A stretch of 64,000 nt of DNA from Flavobacterium sp. 9AF (GTDB taxonomy: Bacteria > Bacteroidota > Bacteroidia > Flavobacteriales > Flavobacteriaceae), in NCBI RefSeq assembly GCF_902506265.1, contig NZ_LR733556.1:2148415-2212414 (forward strand), given 5' to 3'. This document shows, one piece after another, positions 17,722 to 25,211 of the stretch (the stretch's first letter is position 1; every line of letters starts with the position of its first letter). Under the pieces are notes generated by a model. The model was not told the DNA's origin, ran no database searches, and saw only the letters and a list, made by a program, of their open reading frames with translations. Both the position numbers and the translations under genes were made by a program.

Positions 17722-18318
17722 ATGTTTCTAGAAAATACAGTAAACCAATCTGAACAATTTGGCTGGATAGAAGTTATCTGCGGGTCGATGTTTTCAGGAA
17801 AAACAGAAGAGTTAATTCGCCGTTTGAAAAGAGCTCAATTTGCCAAACAAAAAGTAGAAATTTTTAAACCCGAAGTAGATACTCGTTATCATGATGAAAT
17901 GGTAGTTTCGCATGATGCGAATGAAATTCGTTCCACACCTGTTCCTGTCGCTGGAAACATTCGTATTTTAGCACAAGGCTGTGATGTGGTGGGTATTGAT
18001 GAAGCTCAATTTTTTGATGACGAAATTGTATCAGTTTGTAACGATTTAGCGAATAGTGGTATTCGTGTTATTGTAGCGGGTTTGGATATGGATTTTAAAG
18101 GCAATCCTTTTGGTCCGATGCCTAATTTAATGGCTACAGCCGAATATGTAACCAAAGTACATGCGGTTTGTACGCGAACTGGAAACCTAGCCAACTATAG
18201 TTTTAGGAAATCACAAGATGAAAAATTAGTTTTACTTGGAGAAACCGAAGAATACGAACCTCTTAGTAGAGCTGCCTTTTATAAAGCTTTAAAAGAAAAC
18301 AAAGAAGCCAAAGAATAA
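17722..18318 (+). CDS. tdk: thymidine kinase
   Basis: Type II thymidine kinase, phosphorylating thymidine with ATP for dTMP salvage. The P-loop [14 protein letters not shown], the catalytic region [15 protein letters not shown], and [19 protein letters not shown] (lasso/dTMP site) are intact. The structural zinc site is degraded: where relatives have a CxxC plus a C-terminal CxxC/H pair, this protein has AVCTRTGN and [11 protein letters not shown], leaving a single cysteine. It is followed without any gap by murF-alr, so the two are translationally coupled. Confidence 0.92.
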   Translation: MFLENTVNQSEQFGWIEVICGSMFSGKTEELIRRLKRAQFAKQKVEIFKPEVDTRYHDEMVVSHDANEIRSTPVPVAGNIRILAQGCDVVGIDEAQFFDDEIVSVCNDLANSGIRVIVAGLDMDFKGNPFGPMPNLMATAEYVTKVHAVCTRTGNLANYSFRKSQDEKLVLLGETEEYEPLSRAAFYKALKENKEAKE

Positions 18319-20763
18319 GTGACCTTTTCTATTCAAAATATTATTCCTCATATCCAGGCAAAAATCTCAGGTATCGCTGATGATTTAACCATTGAGAACA
18401 TTTCAATTGACAGCCGTTCGTTACAAAATAATGCTGGAACTTTATTTTTTGTTTTAAAAGGGCAAAACCATGACGGTCATCATTATATTCCTGAACTGAT
18501 ACAAAAAGGAGTTCGCTTTTTTGTAGTAGAAAAAGTACCTGAAAATTATCTGGATAAAGCCACATTTTTAGCAGTTCAAAATACTACTGAAGCGTTACAA
18601 AAAACGGCAAAATATTATCGTAACCTCTTTCATTTTCCCATCATTGGAATTACTGGAAGCAATGGAAAAACAATAGTGAAAGAATGGCTGAATTTCTTAC
18701 TCAGTCCGGATTATAGTATTGTAAGAAATCCTAAAAGTTACAATTCACAAGTAGGTGTTCCCTTGTCTATTTTTGGAACCAATGAAAATCACAATCTAGG
18801 TATTTTTGAAGCTGGAATTTCTCAAAAAAATGAAATGAGGAATTTGGAAAACATAATCCGTCCTACTATTGGAATTTTTACCCATATAGGAGTTGCCCAT
18901 GAAGAGGGATTTCATTCCTTAGAAGAAAAAATAGTTGAGAAAACCCAACTTTTTACTTCTTGTGAAGTGGTAATTCTTCCAAAAAATGAAGTAGTGGAAA
19001 AGTACATTCAAGTACCCACATTTACTTGGAGTCTTACAGATAAAGAAGCAATCGTTTTTGGAACTATAAAAACTCAAAAAAACCAAAAAACCATTATTCA
19101 AATACACTATCAAAACAACAGTTTTGAAGTAACCATTCCTTTTCAAGACAGCATCGCAGTAAACAATGCTATGACGTGTATTGCTACTTTATTGTACTTA
19201 AAAATTGATACCCAAGTTATACAAGAACGCATTCAAAAATTATATCCTGTTGAAATTAGGTTACAAGCCAAAAAAGGAATTAACGGTTGTGTATTAATTG
19301 ACGATTCCTATTCTTCAGATTACCAATCCTTAAAAATTGCTTTGGATTTCTTAGAGCAACAAAAATTACATTCTAAGAAGACCATCATACTTTCTGATAT
19401 TTTCCAAGGAGGTTTGCCTATTGATAAACTCTATCAAAAAGTAGCATTGGCCATTCAAAATAATAATATTGACCGAATTATTGTCATTGGGGAAACCATT
19501 TCAAAACATTTATCGGAATTGCCCAATATAATTGCTTTTAGCACAACTATAGATTTTCTAAAACAGTTCAATACACAATCTTTTCAAAATGAAACCGTTT
19601 TAATAAAAGGAGCACGCAGTTTCAACTTTGACGAAATTGTGGTGCTTCTAGAAGAAAAAAAGCACGAGACTGTTCTTGAAATTAATTTGGATGCGTTAAC
19701 GCACAACCTCAATTTTTATAAATCCAAACTCCATTCAAACACCAAAATCATGGTGATGGTGAAAGCATTTGGTTATGGAAATGGTGGTTTTGAAATAGCC
19801 AAACTACTGGAACATAATTCCGTTGATTATTTAGGTGTCGCTTTTGCAGATGAAGGTATCGAATTGAGAAAAGCAGGCATTACATTACCCATTATGGTAT
19901 TGAATCCTGAAAACAGTAGTTTTCCAGCCATGATTGCTTATGATTTAGAGCCAGAAATTTACTCGATTACGGGTTTACAAGCTTTTTTACAATTGGCCCA
20001 ACAAAAAAATATTACTTCCTATCCTATTCATATTAAATTAGATACAGGCATGCATCGATTAGGGTTTGAAGCAAATGATATGGATACATTAATTTCTCTT
20101 TTACGCAACAATAATTTTGTAACTGTGAAAAGTGTTTTTTCCCATTTATCGGCATCAGATGATACCCATTTTGATGATTTTACACAGTTACAATTTGAAC
20201 GCTTTCATGCACTTTCGCAAAAAATTATAAAAACTTTAGACATTCAACCTATTCGTCATATTTTAAACACTTCTGGTATTTTTAATTATGCCCAAGAAAT
20301 GCAATTAGAAATGGTACGATTAGGAATTGGATTATATGGCATGGGCAACTCAAAAGCAGAAAGGAACAATCTTCAAAATGTAAGTACTTTAAAAAGTGTA
20401 ATTTCTCAAATTAGAGCAGTTAAGGAAGGAGAAAGTATTGGCTACAGCCGAAAATTCATGGTAAAAAAAAGCATGAAAGTAGCGACCATTCCTATTGGAT
20501 ATGCAGATGGTATTCGAAGAGCTTGGGGAAATGAAAAAGGGTATGTTGTCATAAAAAATCAAAAAGCTCCTATTTTAGGTAATATTTGTATGGATATGCT
20601 TATGGTAGACGTTACTTCCATTTCTTGTATCGCAGGTGATGAAGTAATTATTTTTGGGGAAAGCCCCAATATTACTGAAATTGCAACAGTAACTGAAACC
20701 ATTCCTTACGAAATCTTAACAGGAATTTCGCAACGTGTGAAACGGGTTTTTTATAAAAATTAA
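18319..20763 (+). CDS. murF-alr: bifunctional MurF ligase / alanine racemase
   Basis: An 814-residue fusion. Residues 1-450 are MurF (UDP-MurNAc-tripeptide D-Ala-D-Ala ligase): GITGSNGKTIVKEW is the ATP loop and NPKSYNSQVGVPLS the substrate segment. Residues 455-814 are alanine racemase: VMVKAFGYGNGGFEIA carries the PLP lysine, and IGYADGIRRAWGN the region of the catalytic-face tyrosine. The protein both makes D-Ala and attaches D-Ala-D-Ala to the peptidoglycan precursor. The fusion is common in Bacteroidota. The start is a GTG directly abutting the tdk stop codon. The MurF half shows ADSRxL-type motif IDSRSL near residue 30. Confidence 0.93.
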   Translation: MTFSIQNIIPHIQAKISGIADDLTIENISIDSRSLQNNAGTLFFVLKGQNHDGHHYIPELIQKGVRFFVVEKVPENYLDKATFLAVQNTTEALQKTAKYYRNLFHFPIIGITGSNGKTIVKEWLNFLLSPDYSIVRNPKSYNSQVGVPLSIFGTNENHNLGIFEAGISQKNEMRNLENIIRPTIGIFTHIGVAHEEGFHSLEEKIVEKTQLFTSCEVVILPKNEVVEKYIQVPTFTWSLTDKEAIVFGTIKTQKNQKTIIQIHYQNNSFEVTIPFQDSIAVNNAMTCIATLLYLKIDTQVIQERIQKLYPVEIRLQAKKGINGCVLIDDSYSSDYQSLKIALDFLEQQKLHSKKTIILSDIFQGGLPIDKLYQKVALAIQNNNIDRIIVIGETISKHLSELPNIIAFSTTIDFLKQFNTQSFQNETVLIKGARSFNFDEIVVLLEEKKHETVLEINLDALTHNLNFYKSKLHSNTKIMVMVKAFGYGNGGFEIAKLLEHNSVDYLGVAFADEGIELRKAGITLPIMVLNPENSSFPAMIAYDLEPEIYSITGLQAFLQLAQQKNITSYPIHIKLDTGMHRLGFEANDMDTLISLLRNNNFVTVKSVFSHLSASDDTHFDDFTQLQFERFHALSQKIIKTLDIQPIRHILNTSGIFNYAQEMQLEMVRLGIGLYGMGNSKAERNNLQNVSTLKSVISQIRAVKEGESIGYSRKFMVKKSMKVATIPIGYADGIRRAWGNEKGYVVIKNQKAPILGNICMDMLMVDVTSISCIAGDEVIIFGESPNITEIATVTETIPYEILTGISQRVKRVFYKN

Positions 20764-20831
20764 AAATATGTTAATTTTTTCACTAAATTAGCTTATAAAT
20801 AACCCTTTAATTAACTAAAACAAACAAAATT

Positions 20832-21236
20832 ATGCTTAAAGAATTTAAAGAATTTGCACTTAAAGGCAATTTAGTGGACATGGCCATTGCCTTTGTAATG
20901 GGAGGTGCATTTGGAAAAGTGGTTACCGCTTTTGTAGAGAAAATGTTTGCTCCTATAATAGGACTATTGTTAGGTGGTATCGATTTAAATGATAAAAAAC
21001 TAGTATTAAAAGATGCAATTGTAGATACAACTGGAGCTGTTACAACACCAGAAGTAGCTATAGAATGGGGCACTTTTTTAACTGCCGTTATTGACTTTAC
21101 AATAGTTGCATTTGTAATGTTCTTGATTATCAAAGCTATGAATAAATTAAAAAAACCAGCAGAAGCTCCTGCTGCACCAGCTGGACCAACACAAGAGGAA
21201 TTATTAATTCAAATTAGAGATTTATTAAAAAAATAA
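20832..21236 (+). CDS. mscL: large-conductance mechanosensitive channel
   Basis: Inner-membrane homopentameric channel that opens on hypo-osmotic shock. MLKEFKEFALKGNLVDMAIA is the typical N-terminal amphipathic helix and TM1 start, AFVMGGAFGKVVTAFVEKMF forms the pore helix, and the second TM is AVIDFTIVAFVMFLIIKAMN. A Pro/Ala-rich linker and a C-terminal helix (EELLIQIRDLLKK) complete it. The length of 134 residues is normal. It is followed by a strong terminator. Confidence 0.95.
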   Translation: MLKEFKEFALKGNLVDMAIAFVMGGAFGKVVTAFVEKMFAPIIGLLLGGIDLNDKKLVLKDAIVDTTGAVTTPEVAIEWGTFLTAVIDFTIVAFVMFLIIKAMNKLKKPAEAPAAPAGPTQEELLIQIRDLLKK

Positions 21237-21267
21237 ATAGTCCGCTACACTACATATTCTAACTAAA

Positions 21268-21297
21268 CCCTGAAATTGATTCAGGGTATTTTTTTTA
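21268..21297 (+). terminator. rho-independent terminator after mscL
   Basis: Stem CCCTGAA (21268-21274) and TTCAGGG (21280-21286), 5-nt loop, then TATTTTTTTT. Confidence 0.88.
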
Positions 21298-21365
21298 AAA
21301 AAATGTTACAAATATAAATTTTTGTGAAATATTTTTTTTCCAGTAATTCTACCAAAATTATTCTA

Positions 21366-21373
21366 TATTTTTG
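21366..21373 (+). promoter_or_regulatory. candidate -7 element for asd
   Basis: TATTTTTG matches TAnnTTTG, 21 bp before the asd ATG. No TTG at the usual distance upstream. Confidence 0.45.
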
Positions 21374-21394
21374 CATCACTAAATTCACAAAAAA

Positions 21395-22384
21395 ATGAAA
21401 GTTGCAGTAGTTGGTGCTACCGGAATGGTTGGCGAAATCATGCTTAAAGTATTACAAGAAAGAAATTTTCCTGTAAGCGAATTAATTTTAGTTGCTTCTG
21501 AAAAATCGATTGGAAAAGAAGTAGCTTGGAATGGTAAAACCTATAAAGTAGTTGGTTTACAAACTGCTGTAGATATGAAGCCTGAAATTGCTGTTTTTTC
21601 TGCAGGTGGAGAAACCTCTTTACATTGGGCTCCAAAATTTGCTGAAGCAGGCACTACCGTTATTGATAACTCTTCGGCATGGAGAATGGATGCGACTAAA
21701 AAACTTGTGGTTCCAGAAATTAATGCTTCCGTATTAACTAAAGAAGACAAAATTATTGCCAATCCTAACTGCTCTACTATTCAAATGGTTATGGCTTTGG
21801 CACCACTTCATAAAAAATATAAAATTAAAAGAATTGTTGTTTCAACCTATCAATCCATTACAGGAACAGGTGTAAAGGCAGTAAAGCAATTAGAAAATGA
21901 ATATGCAGGTGAAAAAGGAGAAATGGCTTATAAATATCAGATTCATAGAAATGCGATTCCACAATGTGATGTTTTTGAAAACAATGGGTATACTAAAGAA
22001 GAAATGAAATTAGTTCGTGAAACCCAAAAGATATTAGATGACAAAACAATTGCAGTAACTGCTACGGCTATTCGTATTCCTGTAGTAGGCGGACATAGTG
22101 AAGCTGTAAATGTAGAATTTGAAAATGATTTTGATGTAGCAGAAGTAAGACAATTATTACATCAAACAGATGGTGTTACGGTTCAAGACAATTTAGACAC
22201 TTTTACTTATCCAATGCCTTTATATGCTGAAGGAAAAGATGATGTTTTTGTAGGAAGAATTCGAAGAGATGAAAGTCAGCCCAACACTTTAAATTTATGG
22301 ATAGTTGCAGATAATCTTAGAAAAGGAGCTGCAACCAATACCATTCAAATAGCGGAATATTTAATTAAAAACAAATTAGTTTAA
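21395..22384 (+). CDS. asd: aspartate-semialdehyde dehydrogenase
   Basis: NADPH-dependent enzyme converting aspartyl phosphate to aspartate semialdehyde for lysine/diaminopimelate, threonine and methionine synthesis. The N-terminal Rossmann motif VGATGMVGEIMLK, the catalytic cysteine in NPNCSTIQMV (about 126-135), QITGTGV-like SITGTGVKAV, and the catalytic histidine in VVGGHSEAVNVEF are present. At 329 residues it is of normal length. It is a single gene between two terminators. Confidence 0.95.
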   Translation: MKVAVVGATGMVGEIMLKVLQERNFPVSELILVASEKSIGKEVAWNGKTYKVVGLQTAVDMKPEIAVFSAGGETSLHWAPKFAEAGTTVIDNSSAWRMDATKKLVVPEINASVLTKEDKIIANPNCSTIQMVMALAPLHKKYKIKRIVVSTYQSITGTGVKAVKQLENEYAGEKGEMAYKYQIHRNAIPQCDVFENNGYTKEEMKLVRETQKILDDKTIAVTATAIRIPVVGGHSEAVNVEFENDFDVAEVRQLLHQTDGVTVQDNLDTFTYPMPLYAEGKDDVFVGRIRRDESQPNTLNLWIVADNLRKGAATNTIQIAEYLIKNKLV

Positions 22385-22404
22385 ATTCAATATAAAAAAT
22401 GTTA

Positions 22405-22445
22405 AATAAAGAGTATTCTAAAAAGATACTCTTTATTATTTTATA
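22405..22445 (+). terminator. terminator after asd
   Basis: Stem AATAAAGAGTAT (22405-22416) and ATACTCTTTATT (22426-22437), 9-nt loop, followed by a T-rich ATTTTAT run. Confidence 0.7.
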
Positions 22446-22464
22446 ACCAATTGATTTTTGTTAT

Positions 22465-22472
22465 TATATTTG
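22465..22472 (+). promoter_or_regulatory. candidate -7 element, very close to the next start codon
   Basis: TATATTTG matches TAnnTTTG and ends 6 bp before the ATG at 22479. If used, the transcript would begin at or next to the start codon and be leaderless. Confidence 0.4.
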
Positions 22473-22478
22473 CGCTTC

Positions 22479-22817
22479 ATGAAGCAAAAGATTGCCATAC
22501 TAAATTTTGTATTGATGTTTTCGGTTATTTTAGCCGTGAGCTATCAATCATTACATATTTTGCATCACCATTCCAATCCCATTATCGAAAAAACGGATAG
22601 CGCATTAAATAAAAAAAAATTCAAAATAAAAATAACAGAAAAAGAAGAGTGTCACATTTGTGATTTTAAATTTGCTTCTTTTCTTTCACCAAAAACTTTC
22701 ACTTATTCTTTCTACGTTCCTTTTAAAGAAAGTCCGTATTCTTTTAGTGTTAAAGAAGCGCTTTCATTCTTTTGTGGAAGTTTATTTTCGTTAAGAGGTC
22801 CACCTAGTTTCATTTAA
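22479..22817 (+). CDS. small His/Cys-containing membrane protein (DUF2946-like)
   Basis: A 112-residue protein starting MKQKIAILNFVLMFSVILAV, one membrane segment or signal, then SLHILHHHSNP, a lysine-rich stretch, EECHICDF with a CxxC pair, and a C-terminus ending RGPPSF. The membrane segment, the His cluster, the CxxC and the final GPP resemble DUF2946-type proteins, often found near metal transport genes. It lies 94 bp before a TonB-dependent receptor. A role in copper or zinc handling is inference; the family assignment is tentative. Confidence 0.6.
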   Translation: MKQKIAILNFVLMFSVILAVSYQSLHILHHHSNPIIEKTDSALNKKKFKIKITEKEECHICDFKFASFLSPKTFTYSFYVPFKESPYSFSVKEALSFFCGSLFSLRGPPSFI

Positions 22818-22858
22818 TCATATTCACAATTTTGCACAATAGAGCAAAATACATTTCA

Positions 22859-22877
22859 CAGATAAACAGTTTATCTG
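22859..22877. promoter_or_regulatory. palindrome upstream of the TonB-dependent receptor
   Basis: CAGATAAAC (22859-22867), A, GTTTATCTG (22869-22877): a perfect 9-1-9 inverted repeat 35 bp before the receptor start. With only one central base it suits a dimeric repressor better than an RNA hairpin. Another stem, ATTTTGC / GCAAAAT, lies at 22829-22835 / 22844-22850. Confidence 0.5.
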
Positions 22878-22911
22878 CGAACTATTCTTATATATTATTA
22901 AATGAAAAAAA

Positions 22912-25116
22912 ATGAAAAAAATATTTTTATATATGCTACTTCTAGTAGCAGGTCTCAACTATGCACAAAACACTTTAAAAGGTAAAATTACATCAACTAG
23001 CAATACTCCTTTACAAAATGTAGCAATTCACATTATAGAAAACAATTTATATACTGAAACAGATGACAATGGTTTATACACTATTACCAATATTCCAAAG
23101 GGAAATATAACAATTGTTGTTTATTTATATGGTTACGAACAAAAAACAGAAAAAATTAATAGCAATCAAAAAGAGGTTACGCTAGACTTTACATTAGCAG
23201 AAAAGGAGCAACATTTAGATGAGATTGTAGTTTCAACTTCCTTTAACAAAATACAATCGCAAAACGTAATGAAAGTAGAGCACCAAACGGTAAAACAAAT
23301 GCAAGAAAATGGCGCAGCTTCTTTAATAGAAGGTATAGCTTCCATTGCAGGAGTAAATCAAGTTTCAACAGGTGCATCTATCGGCAAGCCCGTAATTAGA
23401 GGATTAAGTGGAAATCGTATTTTAGTTTACGCTCAAGGAGTTCGCTTAGAAAACCAACAATTTGGAGAAGAACACGGTTTAGGTTTAAGTGCTTCTGGAA
23501 TTGAAAGCGTGGAAGTCATTAAAGGGCCTGCTTCGCTTTTATATGGTTCCGATGCAATTGGTGGTGTTTTATATTTTAATCCAGAAAAGTTTGCACAAAG
23601 CAATACATTTGCAACCAATGTAAATCAGCAATTCTATAGTAATACACAAGGTACAAATACTTCTTTTGGCTTTAAAGCTTCTCCTAACAATTGGAAATTA
23701 TTAGTAAGGGCTAATTATAATTCTCATGCTGATTATAAAATTCCTAATGGAGAACGTATTATTAATACTCGTTCAATTGAGAAAGATTTAAAATATGGAC
23801 TTGGTTATGCAAATTCTCATTTTTCTACTGATTTTAGATACAATTACAACAATTTAGATTTAGGATTACCAGAAGAAGAAATCGAAACTTCAGGATTTAG
23901 AACTCCTCTGTATCCAAAACAAAATATTGACAATCACATTTTGAGTCTTTCAAATAAATTCTTTTTCAAAAATTCTAAAATTGAAGCCGATTTTGGATAC
24001 ATTTTTAACAATCGAAAGGAATTAGAAGACATTGAGGAAATTGCCTTACATATGAAGTTAAAAACGGTTAATTATAATCTAAAATATTATTTACCGAAAT
24101 GGAATAACATCGAAACAATCATAGGAACACAAGGAATGCATCAAACCAATACCAATTTTGGAGAAGAATTATTGATTCCTGATGCTACAGTAAACGATTA
24201 CGGTTTCTTTTTAAATTCAAATTATGAATGGAATAAAAATGCGCTTCAAATAGGGATTCGCTATGATAAAAGAAATATTTTAACTTCAGCACATGGAGAA
24301 GAAGGAGAAGAAGGTTATTTTTCGCCAATAGACAAACGTTTTCAAAGTTTTAATTTTGCTTTGGGATACAAAACAAATATAACAGATAAAATCATTTCAA
24401 GAATAAATGTAGCTTCAGGTTTTAGAGCACCTAATTTGGCAGAACTTACCTCAAATGGAGTACATGAAGGAAGCAATCGATACGAAATAGGTAATTCCAA
24501 TTTAAAAAACGAGCAAAACTTTCAAGTGGATGTAAACATAGAATACAACACCGAACACTTTGAGTTTTTCATTAACGGTTTTTATAATCATATTTCTAAT
24601 TACATTTATATATCACCTACTTCAGCGATTATAGATGGTAATGATGTGTATGAATACCTTCAAAACAATGCAAGTTTATTTGGTGGGGAAGCTGGAATTC
24701 ATTTTCATCCTCATCCTTTGGATTGGTTACACTTAAGAAGCAGTTTTGAAACTGTTTCTGGAAAACAAGAAAACGGCAATTATTTACCATTAATTCCTGC
24801 CAATCAAATTAAAAACAACATTAGAACTGAATTTCAAATTTCGGAATGGTTTACCAAAAACTATTGCTTTGCACAAATAAATTACACTTTCAATCAGAAC
24901 AATGTGAGCACATTTGAAACCCGCACTTTAGATTACACCTTAGTTAATTTAGGTTTTGGGGGAACTATAAAAATAAATAAAAATAGCTTTGGAATTTATT
25001 TAAACGCAAACAACATATTAGACAAAACTTACATTGCACATTTATCTCGATTAAAAAATGATGGCATTCCAAATATGGGAAGAAATATTATTTTAGGTTT
25101 GAATTTTGATTTTTAA
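22912..25116 (+). CDS. TonB-dependent receptor, probably for a metal
   Basis: A 734-residue outer-membrane receptor. Signal peptide (1-18), then a carboxypeptidase-regulatory-like domain (about 20-100; GKITSTSNTPLQNVAIHI), a plug domain (about 115-225) with GKPVIRGLSGNRILVY and IEVIKGPASLLYGSDAIGGV-type sequence, and a 22-strand-type barrel ending GRNIILGLNFDF with terminal Phe. The segments NGVHEGSNRYEIGNSNLKNE and GVRLENQQFGEEHG recall ZnuD-like zinc receptors. The upstream His/Cys protein and palindrome fit metal uptake. The receptor class is certain; the substrate is inference. Confidence 0.85.
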   Translation: MKKIFLYMLLLVAGLNYAQNTLKGKITSTSNTPLQNVAIHIIENNLYTETDDNGLYTITNIPKGNITIVVYLYGYEQKTEKINSNQKEVTLDFTLAEKEQHLDEIVVSTSFNKIQSQNVMKVEHQTVKQMQENGAASLIEGIASIAGVNQVSTGASIGKPVIRGLSGNRILVYAQGVRLENQQFGEEHGLGLSASGIESVEVIKGPASLLYGSDAIGGVLYFNPEKFAQSNTFATNVNQQFYSNTQGTNTSFGFKASPNNWKLLVRANYNSHADYKIPNGERIINTRSIEKDLKYGLGYANSHFSTDFRYNYNNLDLGLPEEEIETSGFRTPLYPKQNIDNHILSLSNKFFFKNSKIEADFGYIFNNRKELEDIEEIALHMKLKTVNYNLKYYLPKWNNIETIIGTQGMHQTNTNFGEELLIPDATVNDYGFFLNSNYEWNKNALQIGIRYDKRNILTSAHGEEGEEGYFSPIDKRFQSFNFALGYKTNITDKIISRINVASGFRAPNLAELTSNGVHEGSNRYEIGNSNLKNEQNFQVDVNIEYNTEHFEFFINGFYNHISNYIYISPTSAIIDGNDVYEYLQNNASLFGGEAGIHFHPHPLDWLHLRSSFETVSGKQENGNYLPLIPANQIKNNIRTEFQISEWFTKNYCFAQINYTFNQNNVSTFETRTLDYTLVNLGFGGTIKINKNSFGIYLNANNILDKTYIAHLSRLKNDGIPNMGRNIILGLNFDF

Positions 25117-25161
25117 GTTACAGAATAAACAAATTTTATCAAATTAGGTTTTAATTAACAA

Positions 25162-25189
25162 TTGCATCCTTTTCAATTACTTATTTTTG
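25162..25189 (+). promoter_or_regulatory. promoter of the prolyl oligopeptidase gene
   Basis: TTG (25162-25164), 17 bp, TATTTTTG (25182-25189): full match to the Bacteroidota -33/-7 promoter. Confidence 0.7.
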
Positions 25190-25211
25190 TGAAACAACTA
25201 AATCCTAACCC

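Noticed and set aside
20807..21133. Minus-strand frame across mscL
   Set aside because: Shadow of mscL, which is a clear family member.
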